64,000 nucleotides of DNA from Bacteroides sp. (GCA_014802325.1 JAAVCK010000004.1:1-64000); one strand, 5' to 3'; shown: positions 25,921 to 35,977, numbered from the stretch's first letter. Translations and numbers: made by a program. Notes: generated from the letters alone by a model not told the origin.

Positions 25921-27336
25921 GTGATTACTTTCATAATTTGCCTTGCGGCGCTCATCACAGCCTATTTCACCTATGGTGCTTACCTGCAACGTCAGGCCGA
26001 CACCGACGACAGCATTCCCACACCATGTCATCGTCTGCGCGACGGCGTAGACTATCTTCCCCTGCCCCGCTGGCGAGTGTTTCTGATACAGCTTCTCAAC
26101 ATCGCCGGCACAGGTCCGATATTCGGCGCCATTCTCGGTGCATGCTTCGGCCCCGTGGCCTTTCTGTGGATTACACTCGGCGGAATATTTTTCGGCGCCA
26201 TGCACGACTATCTCTCGGGCATGATGATACTCCGCGGCGATGGCCGCTCTCTGCCCGAGATAGTGGGCGACTATATGGGCAACCCCATGCGCCACACCAT
26301 GCGCTACTTCTCGGTAGTGCTTCTCGTGCTGGTGGGTGCGGTGTTCCTTCTAAGCCCGGCCCAGCTGCTGTCGTCTATGGTCAGCGGCTCCACTACCTCT
26401 ATGTGGGTGTGGATCATTCTCGCCTACTATATCCTCGCCACGCTGCTGCCCGTGGATAAAATCATAGGCCGACTGTATCCGCTCTTCGGCATAGCCCTGA
26501 TAGCTATGGCCGCCGGTCTGCTCGGAGTGCTGCTTTCGGGAGCATACGAGATTCCGGAGATGACTACATTTCACAACTTCCAGCCCGACCCTCATGCGTT
26601 GCCTATAATCCCCACCCTTTTCATCACCATAGCCTGCGGAGCCATATCGGGCTTCCATGCCACACAGTCGCCACTGATGGCACGCTGTGTGCAAAACGAA
26701 AGCCAGTGCCGCTCGATTTTCTACGGCTCGATGATAGCCGAGAGCATCATAGCCCTCATCTGGGCTGCGATAGCCATGGCATTTTTCGGAGGAGCAGGCG
26801 AACTCGGACAGGCTCTCGCCGCCAACGATAACAATGCCGCTTGGGCTGTCGATGTCATATCACGCTCCACTCTCGGCAAGTTCGGTGCTGTCCTCGCTCT
26901 GCTCGGCGTGGTGGCAGCGCCCATCACTTCAGGCGACACGGCATTCCGCTCGGCCCGACTGATAATTGCCGACATATTTCATCTCGATCAGCGCCCTATC
27001 CTCAAGCGCTTCCTTATCTGCATACCGCTGTTTATCATCGGCTACCTCATCACACTTGTCAATTTCGGCGTAGTGTGGCGCTACTTCGCATGGTCAAACC
27101 AGACCATCGGCACCATCGTGTTATGGACCATCTACATCTGGCTCGCACGCCGTGGCCGCAACATTATGATAGCGCTCATCCCGGCAGTGGTGATGACCTA
27201 CGTAGTCACATCGTTCATCTTCATATCACCGCAGTTTTTAGGCATGACTTCACGTCCTGCCGCCTACATACTCGGCGGCATAGCCACCGCTGCCATCACG
27301 GCCTGGTTCATTATCCGGTATCGCAAGACTACTTGA
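25921..27336 (+). CDS. Carbon starvation protein CstA family transporter
   Basis: A 471-residue inner-membrane protein with about 12-13 hydrophobic segments. It begins with GTG at 25921; no ATG fits. The CstA core is visible in [47 protein letters not shown] and [17 protein letters not shown], and the [15 protein letters not shown] block. It is shorter than E. coli CstA (701 residues), as usual in Bacteroidales. CstA proteins import peptides or pyruvate. It ends 8 bases inside the convergent ruvC gene. Confidence 0.9.
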   Translation: MITFIICLAALITAYFTYGAYLQRQADTDDSIPTPCHRLRDGVDYLPLPRWRVFLIQLLNIAGTGPIFGAILGACFGPVAFLWITLGGIFFGAMHDYLSGMMILRGDGRSLPEIVGDYMGNPMRHTMRYFSVVLLVLVGAVFLLSPAQLLSSMVSGSTTSMWVWIILAYYILATLLPVDKIIGRLYPLFGIALIAMAAGLLGVLLSGAYEIPEMTTFHNFQPDPHALPIIPTLFITIACGAISGFHATQSPLMARCVQNESQCRSIFYGSMIAESIIALIWAAIAMAFFGGAGELGQALAANDNNAAWAVDVISRSTLGKFGAVLALLGVVAAPITSGDTAFRSARLIIADIFHLDQRPILKRFLICIPLFIIGYLITLVNFGVVWRYFAWSNQTIGTIVLWTIYIWLARRGRNIMIALIPAVVMTYVVTSFIFISPQFLGMTSRPAAYILGGIATAAITAWFIIRYRKTT

Positions 27337-27916
27337 CTCTGTCAGGATTTCGGGCTATGAAATCCTTCCACGACTTGGGACCGGCTGCCTGAACCGGGCG
27401 TCCGGTCTCATAAAAATGACACATAGCAGCAGCCAGAGCATCGGTAGCATCAAGCTCCATGTCAAGACTCTCGGCCGGTATCGACATAGTGCGACGCAAT
27501 ATCTCGCGCACCTGTTCCTTCGAGGCAGCGCCGTTGCCCGTAATGGCCATCTTGATCTTTCGCGGCTCATATTCATGTATAGGTATGTCGCGCGACAGGG
27601 CCGCCGCCATCGCCACACCCTGCGCACGCCCGAGTTTGAGCATCGACTGCACGTTTTTACCGAAAAACGGTGCTTCGATCGACATCTCGTCGGGCAGATA
27701 CTGCTCCACCAGACCGAGCACACGGTCATAGATACGCGACAGGCGCAGATAGTGGCTCTCCATCTTCGAGAGCTTCACCACGCCGAGCGCTATCACAGCG
27801 GGGCGACGGGCTTTGACGCCCACCACTCCGTAGCCCATCACGTTCGTGCCCGGGTCGATACCTATTATTATACGATCCCATTCCTTCAGCGGCACCTGCG
27901 GAAGAAGATCGCTCAT
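27329..27916 (-). CDS. ruvC: Crossover junction endodeoxyribonuclease RuvC
   Basis: A 195-residue RNase H-fold resolvase. The acidic catalytic residues are in [15 protein letters not shown] (Asp about 21), [22 protein letters not shown] (Glu) and [13 protein letters not shown] (two Asp). RuvC cuts Holliday junctions with RuvAB. It overlaps DUF4286 by 4 bases at its start and cstA by 8 bases at its end. Confidence 0.95.
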   Translation of the reverse strand: MSDLLPQVPLKEWDRIIIGIDPGTNVMGYGVVGVKARRPAVIALGVVKLSKMESHYLRLSRIYDRVLGLVEQYLPDEMSIEAPFFGKNVQSMLKLGRAQGVAMAAALSRDIPIHEYEPRKIKMAITGNGAASKEQVREILRRTMSIPAESLDMELDATDALAAAMCHFYETGRPVQAAGPKSWKDFIARNPDRVK

Positions 27917-28242
27917 AGCTCTATATCCTCCATGGGTGTGGTGAAGAAAAGCATACGGTTGCCAAGATGCTGCTGCATGGCTCCGAGCCGTTCGCCCGAA
28001 AGATAAGTCTCCCAGCGCGCCACGGCCTCGTCAAGATTAAGCGAGGGAGCAGCCACCCTTACGGCATAGCTCGCCAGCCCTTCCTCCACGGTCATGAGCA
28101 GCCTCGACACGGCCTCTACTTCAAACGGACATCCGTCGGCCTTCAGACCGGCCAGAAAATCTTCGCCGAGCCAGCGGAGAAATTCCTGTTCTACCGACTT
28201 GTCGACGTGAAACGATGTATTAAGTACTAATTTTTCTGCCAT
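27913..28242 (-). CDS. DUF4286 family protein
   Basis: A 109-residue protein starting at ATG 28242 ([13 protein letters not shown]); the upstream extension to 28314 lies inside the glycosyltransferase frame and is not conserved-looking. It matches DUF4286, a ferredoxin-like fold found across Bacteroidetes beside ruvC, with the pattern [19 protein letters not shown] and [12 protein letters not shown]. The role is unknown; the constant neighbourhood with ruvC suggests co-expression. It overlaps the glycosyltransferase gene by 16 bases. Confidence 0.8.
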   Translation of the reverse strand: MAEKLVLNTSFHVDKSVEQEFLRWLGEDFLAGLKADGCPFEVEAVSRLLMTVEEGLASYAVRVAAPSLNLDEAVARWETYLSGERLGAMQQHLGNRMLFFTTPMEDIEL

Positions 28243-28973
28243 TTTCTTTTTAAGTTTCTGAAAAAAAATCCCACATGCCGCCACACGGTAGGAATCACAC
28301 CGTAATAATGACACATGATGCGGAAGCGCTCGCGCAGCGACGCGAAATGATTGCGGGTGGTTACGCCCTCGTTGAGGTAGTCAATTATGATTTCGGGTAT
28401 ATACACATTGCGCTTGGAGCGTTGCAGACAGCGCAGACACCACTCATAATCGGCCGAATAGCGATAGCGCAGGTCATAATTATCCACGAGTTTGCGCAGC
28501 ACGATAAATGCCTGATGACACACTACCATCCCGTCGGCAAACGACTCTACCGTAAGCACTTCGGGAGCTTCAAGATGCCGCATGCCCACAAACTTGCGGC
28601 TGCTGTCGACGAGTCGCGTCCGGCCGTAGACTATGCCGGGATAATCATTATCCACTATCGTGTCGGCTATCAGCTCAAGAGTAGTGTCGGCCGCAAACGC
28701 ATCGCCGGCATTGAGAAATATCACGTAATCGCCCGTAGCCATGCCAAGACCCTTGTTCATGGCATCGTAGAGGCCGCGGTCAGGCTCGCTGATTATAGTG
28801 GTGCGGTCGGTAGCGAAGCGCTGCGCCAGCTCGACGGTAGCGTCGGTCGAAGCGCCGTCAACCACTATATGTTCATAGAGCTTGCATGTCTGCGCAGCCA
28901 CGCTCTTCATGGTCACCCCTATGGTGGGCGACGCATTGTAGGTGATGGTGATTATGGAAAATAATGGTGCCAT
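28227..28973 (-). CDS. Family 2 glycosyltransferase
   Basis: A 248-residue GT-A-fold enzyme: FSIITITYNASPTIGVTMKSV at the N-terminus, HIVVDGASTDAT, DRGLYDAMNKGLGMATGDYVIFLNAGD (DxD equivalent in the last residues) and YRYSADYEWCLRCL. It has a WcaA-like pattern and probably adds a sugar to a surface glycan. No membrane segment is seen. It is first in an operon with DUF4286 and ruvC, with TATCTTTG on the minus strand at 29012-29005. Confidence 0.88.
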   Translation of the reverse strand: MAPLFSIITITYNASPTIGVTMKSVAAQTCKLYEHIVVDGASTDATVELAQRFATDRTTIISEPDRGLYDAMNKGLGMATGDYVIFLNAGDAFAADTTLELIADTIVDNDYPGIVYGRTRLVDSSRKFVGMRHLEAPEVLTVESFADGMVVCHQAFIVLRKLVDNYDLRYRYSADYEWCLRCLQRSKRNVYIPEIIIDYLNEGVTTRNHFASLRERFRIMCHYYGVIPTVWRHVGFFFRNLKRKWQKN

Positions 28974-29004
28974 GACTCAGGGCAGTATATGGGTTTGTTG
29001 ATGA

Positions 29005-29012
29005 CAAAGATA
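29005..29012 (-). promoter_or_regulatory. -7 box (TATCTTTG) of the glycosyltransferase - DUF4286 - ruvC operon
   Basis: On the minus strand 31 bases before the ATG at 28973. It fits TAnnTTTG and faces away from the second glycosyltransferase. Confidence 0.6.
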
Positions 29013-29077
29013 ATCAGATTCCACGAAATATCTTGCTTCGTTATACTATTTTTCACAAATGTCCGTTAGTTTTATGT

Positions 29078-29929
29078 ATGCTCACCGTATCAATCGTCAC
29101 ATACCATACTGCCGACGATGAATTGAGAGAGTGCTTTGCCTCGATCAACTCCCCGCTGGTCGACGACATTATAGTCATCGACAATTCCCGCACGCCTTCC
29201 ACGCGCGAGATATGCGAGTCAACACCCAAGGTGACCTACATTCCCAGCGACAACATAGGCTACGGACGCGCCCACAACATAGCTCTGCGCCAATCCATTG
29301 CGCGCGGACAGCGCTATCATCTCGTGCTTAATTCCGACGTGAGGTTCGACCCCGAAATTCTCAGCCGCATTGCCTCATACATGGATGCCAATCCCGCAAT
29401 AGGCACCCTTCAGCCGGCAATATTCTATCCCGACGGACGTCCTCAGTTTACCTGTCGTCTGCTCCCCTCGCCCACCGACCTGCTCGCCCGTCGCTTCCTG
29501 CCCGAAAAGTGGGTGGAAAAAATCAATTACCGCTATCTGCTTCAGGCGAGCGACCGCGTCCACACGCTCAATCTGCCCCAACATCAGGGCAGCTTCATGT
29601 TTATGCGCGTGGATGCGCTCAAAGACGTAGGCATATTCGACGAGCGCTTTTTCCTTTACGGTGAAGATGTAGACCTCACCAGGCGTCTTCATGAGAAATA
29701 TCTCACCATATTCTGGCCTGAAGTATCGGCTACCCACAAGCATCGCGAAGAGTCATACTACAAGTTCCGCCCCCTCATGAGCCATATAGTCAATCTGTTC
29801 CGCTATTTCAACAAATGGGGATGGATATTTGACTCTGGCCGCAAGCGCTTCAACCGACGCGCCGTAAAGGCTCTCGAAGCCGAAATGAGCAGCCGCGACT
29901 CGGCCATCACTCGCGGGCAGGATAAATAA
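29078..29929 (+). CDS. Family 2 glycosyltransferase (rhamnosyltransferase-like)
   Basis: A 283-residue GT2 enzyme starting at ATG 29078 (MLTVSIVTYHTADDELRECF); the frame is open 45 bases further up but without conserved sequence. Motifs: DDIIVIDNSRT, NIGYGRAHNIALRQSI, YHLVLNSDVRFDP (DxD), QGSFMFMRVDAL and FDERFFLYGEDVDLTRRL (ED catalytic region). These are typical of dTDP-rhamnose-type transferases of O-antigen or capsule synthesis. It is divergent from the preceding glycosyltransferase and closed by a hairpin at 29975-29999. Confidence 0.88.
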   Translation: MLTVSIVTYHTADDELRECFASINSPLVDDIIVIDNSRTPSTREICESTPKVTYIPSDNIGYGRAHNIALRQSIARGQRYHLVLNSDVRFDPEILSRIASYMDANPAIGTLQPAIFYPDGRPQFTCRLLPSPTDLLARRFLPEKWVEKINYRYLLQASDRVHTLNLPQHQGSFMFMRVDALKDVGIFDERFFLYGEDVDLTRRLHEKYLTIFWPEVSATHKHREESYYKFRPLMSHIVNLFRYFNKWGWIFDSGRKRFNRRAVKALEAEMSSRDSAITRGQDK

Positions 29930-29974
29930 TTCTCAGTAAAGTCATACTCTGCAAAAGCGATAATTTTTGTTAAA

Positions 29975-29999
29975 AAACAGGCTGTTTTTTTGCCTGTTT
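29975..29999 (+). terminator. Hairpin after the rhamnosyltransferase-like gene
   Basis: AAACAGGC and GCCTGTTT enclose a T-rich loop. It lies 46 bases after the stop. Its second arm also contains the TTTG of the next promoter. Confidence 0.5.
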
Positions 30000-30088
30000 G
30001 AAAAATTGTCATACCTTTGTAACAGTTTTTCATGGTATTAGATTTAAGGTAAGAAGATTATTCGTCGTGACGACGGATAATTTTTTTG
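29989..30088 (+). ncRNA. Candidate small RNA or attenuated leader before parC
   Basis: TTTG (29989-29992) and TACCTTTG (30012-30019), 19 bases apart, form a full promoter. About 35 bases later a terminator follows: ATTATTCGTCG / CGACGGATAAT around TGA (30057-30081), then seven T. The transcript would be about 60 nt and includes a tiny frame ATG-GTA-TTA-GAT-TTA-AGG-TAA (MVLDLR). parC has its own -7 box downstream (30142). No known RNA family is recognised. Confidence 0.45.
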
Positions 30089-30141
30089 TTTTTAGGTATA
30101 CAGCCGCCGGTCACAGACTTGCTTTCCAAGAGAAAATTTGC

Positions 30142-30149
30142 TAACTTTG
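30142..30149 (+). promoter_or_regulatory. -7 box (TAACTTTG) of parC
   Basis: TAACTTTG 44 bases before the ATG at 30193, after the terminator at 30057-30088. Confidence 0.6.
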
Positions 30150-30192
30150 CAGTCAAGCCAACTTATAGCTACTCTCCATTACATCAACATAT

Positions 30193-32901
30193 ATGACCGA
30201 AGATAATACCAACATAACGGAAGAAGAACCTGCGGGAGCAGACCAGACCCCCGCCCGCTCCGAGCATTTCGACCCCACGATTATAGTTGACACCAACGAT
30301 TCGAGCGTGCGCCACACGCTGCGAGGCATGTTTCAAAGCTGGTTTCTCGACTATGCCAGCTACGTGATACTTGAGCGTGCGGTGCCTCATATAGCCGACG
30401 GTCTGAAGCCAGTGCAGCGCCGCATACTTCACTCGATGAAGATACTTGACGACGGACACTTCAACAAGGTGGCCAACATAGTAGGTCACACCATGCAGTT
30501 CCATCCTCACGGCGACGCCTCGATCTACGAAGCGCTCGTGCAGCTCGGACAGAAAGATCTGCTCGTGGAGACTCAGGGTAACTGGGGTAACGTGCTTACA
30601 GGCGCATCGGCAGCAGCCGGACGTTACATCGAGGCACGTCTGTCGCAGTTTGCGCTCGACGTGGTATATGACCCCAAGGTCACCGAATGGACTCCGAGCT
30701 ACGACGGCCGTGCAAAAGAGCCCGTGGCCTTTCCCGCCAAGTTCCCGCTGCTTCTCTCGCAGGGAGTGGAAGGTATCGCCGTAGGTCTTAGCTCAAAAAT
30801 CCTTCCCCACAACTTCAACGAAATCATCGATGCCGCCGTGGCTCACCTCGAAGGCCGGGAGTTTACACTCTATCCCGACTTTGTGACAGGCGGATTTATC
30901 GACGTGGCGCGCTACAACGACGGCGAGCGTGGGGGTGCTGTCAAGATTCGCGCCAAAATCGAAAAGCTCGACAACAAGACTCTTGCCGTCACCGAGATTC
31001 CCTACGGTAAGACCACGGCCACAATCATCGAGTCGATACTCAAGGCTTTCGAGTCGGGCAAGATTAAGATACGCAAGGTGGAAGACATCACCACCGACCA
31101 TGCTTGCATACTGGTGCACCTGCTCCCGGGCACGTCTAGTGACCGCACCATCGACGCACTCTACGCTTTCAGCGACTGCGAAATCTCGGTGTCGCCCAAC
31201 TGCTGCGTGATCTCCGACAACAAACCTCACTTCATAGGCGTGAGCGACGTATTGCGCTACAACGTAGAGCAGACGCGCGACATACTCCGCCGCGAGTTGC
31301 TCATTCAGCTCGAAGAAGTCAATACCCAGCTCCACTTCCTGTCGCTCGAACGCATTTTCATCGAAAAGCGCATATATAAGGAGAAAGGCTACGAGGAGAG
31401 CGAAAATCGCGAGGAGGCCATAGCCCACATACGTTCGCGCCTCGAAAAGTATGCCAAAAATCTGCTCCGTCCTATCACCGACGACGATATAATCCGTCTT
31501 TTCGAGATAAAAATGGGCCGCATACTCAAGTTCAACGCCCAGAAGTGTGACGACCAGATAGCCGCTCTCCACGCACGCGCCGACGAGATACGCCAAAAGC
31601 TCGATAACCTTACCGCCTACACCATCGACTGGTATAAGGGGCTGAAAGAAAAGTATGGAGCCGCCTATCCGCGTCGCACCGTCATACGCTCGTTTGACAA
31701 TATTCAGGCAGCCACCGTGGCAGAGGCCAATGAAAAGCTGTATATCAACCGCGAGGAAGGTTTCATAGGCACCGGATTGAAAAAAGACGAATTCCTGTGC
31801 AACTGCTCGTCGATCGACGACGTGATAATCTTCTATAAAGACGGCCGCTACAAGGTGGTAAAAGTAGCCGAAAAGCTGTCGGTAGGCAAGGGCGTGCTGT
31901 ATGTCAACGTGTTCAAGCCCAAAGACGAGCGCACCATCTACAACGTGATATATCAGAACGGCAAGGGAGGCACATACTACATGAAGCGTTTCCACGTCAC
32001 AGGCGTGACACGCGATAAGGAGTACAACGTGATACCCGGCGAGCCCAAACCCGGCAACCGCATAGCATGGTTCTCAGCCAACCCCAACGGCGAGGCCGAA
32101 ATAGTGAAAGTGACGCTCAAACCCAAGCTGAGGTTAAAGACGCTGCAATTCGACATAGACTTTTCAGAGCTTGCCATAAAGGGACGCGGAGCGATGGGCA
32201 ATATAGTGACCCGCAACGAAGTACACCGATTCTCGCTCAAAGAGAAGGGTGGCTCCACGCTGGGCGGACGCAACGTGTGGTTTGACCGCGACGTGAACCG
32301 CCTCAACTACGACGGCCGCGGCGATCTGCTGGGTGAATTCAACTCATCCGACCAGATCCTCGTGGTGACTGAAGGGGGCGAATTTTTCACCACATCGTTT
32401 GACGCATCCAACCACTATCCCGAAAACATACTTCTGATCGAAAAATTTGACCCGTCGAAAGTCTGGACCGCCGTGCTCAACGATGCCGACCAGGGCTATC
32501 CGTATCTCAAGCGATTCACATTTGAGTCCTCAGCCCGTCCGCAGCGCTTTCTGGGCGACAACGAGAAGTCATCGCTCATATTGCTCTCCGACGCTCCGGG
32601 TGCGCGCATCCTGCTCACATTCGGCGGCGACGACGCATTCCGCGGCACTCTTGAGGTGATAGCTTCGGAATTTGTGGCCGTCAAGTCATTCAAGGCCAAG
32701 GGTAAGCGACTCACCACTTTCACCCTCGAAAGTGTGACCGAGCTTGAACCCGTAGCCATCGAAGAGCCGGAGGATGTGGAAGCCGTAGAGGCCGACGATA
32801 CCGTGGCCGACGAGGGCGAAGATGACCCTAATATCGAGCCGGAACGAAGCGACGACGAAGTGCGCGACGAGCTTACCGGACAGCAAAGGCTCTTTGAGTG
32901 A
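30193..32901 (+). CDS. parC: DNA topoisomerase IV subunit A
   Basis: A 902-residue type IIA topoisomerase A subunit. The breakage-reunion domain has FLDYASYVILERAVPHIADGLKPVQRRIL and the active Tyr145 in AAGRYIEARLS. A long coiled-coil region and a degenerate C-terminal beta-pinwheel follow. There is no GyrA-box (QRRGGKG), which favours ParC over GyrA. The acidic tail (about residues 850-902) is unusual in composition. It decatenates sister chromosomes together with ParE, which is not in this window. The next gene starts within its stop codon. Confidence 0.92.
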   Translation: MTEDNTNITEEEPAGADQTPARSEHFDPTIIVDTNDSSVRHTLRGMFQSWFLDYASYVILERAVPHIADGLKPVQRRILHSMKILDDGHFNKVANIVGHTMQFHPHGDASIYEALVQLGQKDLLVETQGNWGNVLTGASAAAGRYIEARLSQFALDVVYDPKVTEWTPSYDGRAKEPVAFPAKFPLLLSQGVEGIAVGLSSKILPHNFNEIIDAAVAHLEGREFTLYPDFVTGGFIDVARYNDGERGGAVKIRAKIEKLDNKTLAVTEIPYGKTTATIIESILKAFESGKIKIRKVEDITTDHACILVHLLPGTSSDRTIDALYAFSDCEISVSPNCCVISDNKPHFIGVSDVLRYNVEQTRDILRRELLIQLEEVNTQLHFLSLERIFIEKRIYKEKGYEESENREEAIAHIRSRLEKYAKNLLRPITDDDIIRLFEIKMGRILKFNAQKCDDQIAALHARADEIRQKLDNLTAYTIDWYKGLKEKYGAAYPRRTVIRSFDNIQAATVAEANEKLYINREEGFIGTGLKKDEFLCNCSSIDDVIIFYKDGRYKVVKVAEKLSVGKGVLYVNVFKPKDERTIYNVIYQNGKGGTYYMKRFHVTGVTRDKEYNVIPGEPKPGNRIAWFSANPNGEAEIVKVTLKPKLRLKTLQFDIDFSELAIKGRGAMGNIVTRNEVHRFSLKEKGGSTLGGRNVWFDRDVNRLNYDGRGDLLGEFNSSDQILVVTEGGEFFTTSFDASNHYPENILLIEKFDPSKVWTAVLNDADQGYPYLKRFTFESSARPQRFLGDNEKSSLILLSDAPGARILLTFGGDDAFRGTLEVIASEFVAVKSFKAKGKRLTTFTLESVTELEPVAIEEPEDVEAVEADDTVADEGEDDPNIEPERSDDEVRDELTGQQRLFE

Positions 32902-33749
32902 TGACACGCTACATTACAATAATTCTCTCACTCATAGCCGCACTTACCGCTTCGGCCTCGGATGAGTCAGCGGCTACAGTGCGCCCGGTCCACGCCGCCT
33001 ACATGCTTGAGGTGGGTGGCGCACGGCTGGCCGACACATACTTATCACCCATTCCTTACAGCGGTGTGCATTTCGGATTCACATATCAGCGTTATCAGGC
33101 CATGAATTTCAGTCCTGACCGCTGGACCATGAGCCTGACCGTCGGGGTGTCGCTCGACAAGACACGCAACCACGCACGCAACGCCTCGATGTGGGATGCG
33201 GCACTTTCCGCCGATTGGGGCATGATGCGCCGTTACGCAGTCACACCGTGGCTCACCCTTGCCCCGGGAGCATCCACCGCAGTGACCGGAGGCGCCACTT
33301 ACACACCCTCCAATTCCAACAATCCCGTATCGGCCAAAGCATCGTGGACCGTCAACTTCACAGGTCTGGCCTCGGCCCGGTTTCATATAAAGCGGCTGCC
33401 CGTCATGGTGACTTACCGCCCCACGCTTCCTGTGGCCGGTGTATTTTTTTCGCCTGACTACGGTGAGCTTTACTATGAGATATATCTGGGCAATTCGTCG
33501 GGACTGGCGCATGCAGCCTGGTGGGGCAACTATTTTCTGCTCGACAATCTTCTCACCGCCGAGCTCGAACTTGGTTCCACCTTCCTGAGCGTAGGCTATC
33601 GCGGAAGCATCTTCTCAACCCGCATCAACCACCTCACCACCAATATTTTCACCAATTCGTTTGTGATAGGCATATCGGGCGAATGGCTATCACTCAACCC
33701 TCGGCGCGAACTCCCGGCCCGCTCGCGCGTCATCCATGCTCTTTATTGA
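32901..33749 (+). CDS. DUF3316-type outer-membrane protein
   Basis: A 282-residue protein with a signal peptide (start ATG 32901 overlapping the parC stop; a GTG at 32898 is also in frame). The mature part is beta-rich with aromatic girdles and alternates such as GVHFGFTYQRYQAMNF and LTAELELGSTFLSVGYRG, as in small outer-membrane barrels; it resembles DUF3316 proteins of Bacteroidetes. Its stop overlaps the next gene (TGATGA). The role is unknown. Confidence 0.6.
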   Translation: MTRYITIILSLIAALTASASDESAATVRPVHAAYMLEVGGARLADTYLSPIPYSGVHFGFTYQRYQAMNFSPDRWTMSLTVGVSLDKTRNHARNASMWDAALSADWGMMRRYAVTPWLTLAPGASTAVTGGATYTPSNSNNPVSAKASWTVNFTGLASARFHIKRLPVMVTYRPTLPVAGVFFSPDYGELYYEIYLGNSSGLAHAAWWGNYFLLDNLLTAELELGSTFLSVGYRGSIFSTRINHLTTNIFTNSFVIGISGEWLSLNPRRELPARSRVIHALY

Positions 33750-34762
33750 TGAAACACTTTATAAAGCTACTTCTGCTCATGACAGTGCTTCAGGCCTGTC
33801 ACACCGTCGACGAGCCGGCTGATAATCCCATGGCCAACTTTGAGGCTCTGTGGACCATACTCGACGAGCATTACTGCTTTTTCTCCGAAAAATCAGTGGA
33901 CTGGAATGAAGTCCACGACCGCTACGCTCCGAAAATATCCGAGGAAATGACTCGCGAGGAGCTGTTCAGCGTGTGCGCCGAAATGCTCGACGAACTCCGC
34001 GACGGCCATACCAATCTGTCATCAGCCTTCGACGTATCTTACTACCGCGAGTGGTGGAGCGCATATCCGCAGAATTATTCCGCCCGACTGGTGGAGCAGT
34101 CGTATTTCAACTTCCACTATCACTCGGCGGCCGGACTGCAGTATGGATTCATTTCCGACAATATCGGTTATATTCGCTACTCGTCGTTTGCTTCGGCCGT
34201 AGGGTCGGGCAACATTTCCAACGCGCTCTACTATCTCCGCACAGCCACCGGGCTTATCATCGACATACGCGACAATGGCGGCGGCGATCTGACAAACGTG
34301 GAGACTCTCGTATCGCACTTCATCACCCGACCTATTCTCGCCGGATACATATGCCATAAGACCGGACCGGGCCACGACGACTTCTCCGAACCATATGCTT
34401 TTTACTACAATCCGGCCGAGGAGGGCAGCGTGATGTGGACCAAACCGGTGGCTGTGCTCACCAACCGCTCCACATTCTCAGCCGCCAACAATTTCGCCTC
34501 CATCATGAGTCTGCTTCCGCAGGTAAGCATAGTGGGCGCCACCACGGGTGGCGGTTCGGGTATGCCGTTTAACAGCGAACTCCCATGCGGATGGCATGTG
34601 CGCTTCTCGGCATGTCCTATCTACGATGCCGAGGGACGTCTGACCGAACATGGCGTAGATCCATCGCCCGGATGCGCGGTAGATCTTGATCCGATGCAGG
34701 CGCTCGACGGCAAAGATACCATAATAGATTTTGCTATCAATCTCCTCACCTCTTCGCAATGA
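33749..34762 (+). CDS. S41 family peptidase, lipoprotein
   Basis: A 337-residue C-terminal-processing-like peptidase starting at ATG 33749 (MKHFIKLLLLMTVLQAC; lipobox LQAC, lipid on Cys17). The frame is open far upstream, but that part is a shadow of the previous gene. S41 core: GLIIDIRDNGGGDLTNVETLVSHF, then VAVLTNRSTFSAANNFASIM with the nucleophile Ser of the SAAN motif, and GATTGGGSGMP. No PDZ domain is clear. It probably acts on periplasmic or outer-membrane proteins. Confidence 0.88.
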   Translation: MKHFIKLLLLMTVLQACHTVDEPADNPMANFEALWTILDEHYCFFSEKSVDWNEVHDRYAPKISEEMTREELFSVCAEMLDELRDGHTNLSSAFDVSYYREWWSAYPQNYSARLVEQSYFNFHYHSAAGLQYGFISDNIGYIRYSSFASAVGSGNISNALYYLRTATGLIIDIRDNGGGDLTNVETLVSHFITRPILAGYICHKTGPGHDDFSEPYAFYYNPAEEGSVMWTKPVAVLTNRSTFSAANNFASIMSLLPQVSIVGATTGGGSGMPFNSELPCGWHVRFSACPIYDAEGRLTEHGVDPSPGCAVDLDPMQALDGKDTIIDFAINLLTSSQ

Positions 34763-35592
34763 AAATTCTCATAGCCGACTGCGGCAGCACATCAGCCCGC
34801 TGGGCGCTTCATGATACCTTACAGCCGGGCGAGCCCACGGTTATCACCTCATCCGGTTTCAACGCATCGGCTCTCGATACCGATGCGATAGCCGCTTTAA
34901 TAGCCCCGGTGGCACAGATGGCACGCATGGCCGATGAAATCAGATTTTACGGAGCCGGCTGCAGGGCCGGAGAGCCGTCAGAGCGCGTGGCAGCTGCATT
35001 CGCCACCATCGCCCCCGACGCTCGCATTACGGTGGCAGCCGATATTTACGCAGCCATCCATGCCCTCGCTCCTGCCGACACAGCCATAGTGGCCATATTG
35101 GGCACAGGAGTGAATGCCGTTGTGGCATCGCAGGGTGAGATCATCGACGCCGTGCCCTCCACCGGCTACATACTCGGCGACTACGGAAGCGGTGCATCAA
35201 TGGGGCGCACTCTCATGGGTCTATATGTATCAGGCCGACTGCCTCTCGACCTTCAGCGTTCGCTTGAGTCAGACCACGGCATTACCGTAGCCGCGGTAAT
35301 CGACAGCGTATACCGCGGTGCGGCGCCGAGAGCTTTTCTCGGCTCATTCGCCCCATACATTCTCAGCCACGATGCTCATCCACTCATAGCCAAACTTATC
35401 GAAGACGAATTTACCAAGTTTGTAAATGTCAGCCTCAGGCCTCTCTATGAGCGCCACAAGGCCGACATCAGACTTAGCGGTTCCATCGCCGCTCATTTCC
35501 GCCATCACATATCGGCAGCCATCTCGGCCAGCCTGCCCGGCGCGCGGCTCTCGGCAGTCACAGCCAATCCTATCGACTGTATTCGGCCGTAG
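34759..35592 (+). CDS. BadF/BadG-type sugar kinase (N-acetylglucosamine kinase-like)
   Basis: A 277-residue actin-fold ATPase. Phosphate-1 motif ILIADCGSTSARWAL at the N-terminus; phosphate-2 AIVAILGTGVNAVV (about residues 110-123); STGYILGDYGSGASMGRTLM (about 134-153), the signature of N-acetylglucosamine and N-acetylmuramic acid kinases; and an adenosine region LSGSIAAHF near 239. It probably recycles cell-wall amino sugars. It overlaps the preceding gene by 4 bases and the convergent amidase by 23 bases, which fits a link to cell-wall turnover. Confidence 0.85.
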   Translation: MKILIADCGSTSARWALHDTLQPGEPTVITSSGFNASALDTDAIAALIAPVAQMARMADEIRFYGAGCRAGEPSERVAAAFATIAPDARITVAADIYAAIHALAPADTAIVAILGTGVNAVVASQGEIIDAVPSTGYILGDYGSGASMGRTLMGLYVSGRLPLDLQRSLESDHGITVAAVIDSVYRGAAPRAFLGSFAPYILSHDAHPLIAKLIEDEFTKFVNVSLRPLYERHKADIRLSGSIAAHFRHHISAAISASLPGARLSAVTANPIDCIRP

Positions 35593-35977
35593 CGTCAAAC
35601 GACGGACAGGCCTTGGCCGCAAAGTCGCGGTGACCGTTCACACGCTCTATGCCGTAATCGGCGCGAAGCCTGTCTATCAGTTGTCTTAATGCCGTCTTCT
35701 GAGCCTCGGTGCGTGTATCGGCAGGAGTGACGCAGTCGCTTTCCACCCCTCCGGCATATACCACACCTATCGAGCGAGTGTTGTAGCCCTTGCAGTGTGC
35801 ACCGGCTTTCTCGACGGGGCGCCCGCGCTCCACCGTGCCGTCGAGCCTCACAAGAAAGTGGTAGCCTATACCGTCAAAACCTCTCATACGGTGCCAGCGG
35901 TCAACTTCAGCCGCGGTCACGTCACGACCGCGCGGCGTGGCCGTGCAGTGGACTATTATCATGTCAATCTTTCTCAT
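35570..35977 (-). CDS. N-acetylmuramoyl-L-alanine amidase (T7 lysozyme-like)
   Basis: A 135-residue amidase_2 domain protein starting at ATG 35977 (MRKIDMIIVHCTATPRG). Zinc ligands are the His in VHCTAT, the His in VNGHRDF and the Cys in AKACPSF, as in T7 lysozyme; the Tyr of GYHFLV supports catalysis. It has no signal peptide and is single-domain, as often seen for enzymes of prophage origin that have been domesticated in Bacteroides. The end overlaps the sugar-kinase gene. Confidence 0.88.
   Translation of the reverse strand: MRKIDMIIVHCTATPRGRDVTAAEVDRWHRMRGFDGIGYHFLVRLDGTVERGRPVEKAGAHCKGYNTRSIGVVYAGGVESDCVTPADTRTEAQKTALRQLIDRLRADYGIERVNGHRDFAAKACPSFDATAEYSR

Noticed and set aside
30793-31995. 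400-codon open frame antisense to parC
   Set aside because: It lies wholly inside parC, whose protein is clearly conserved. The composition of the antisense product is the mirror of GC-rich codon use, with no start signal.
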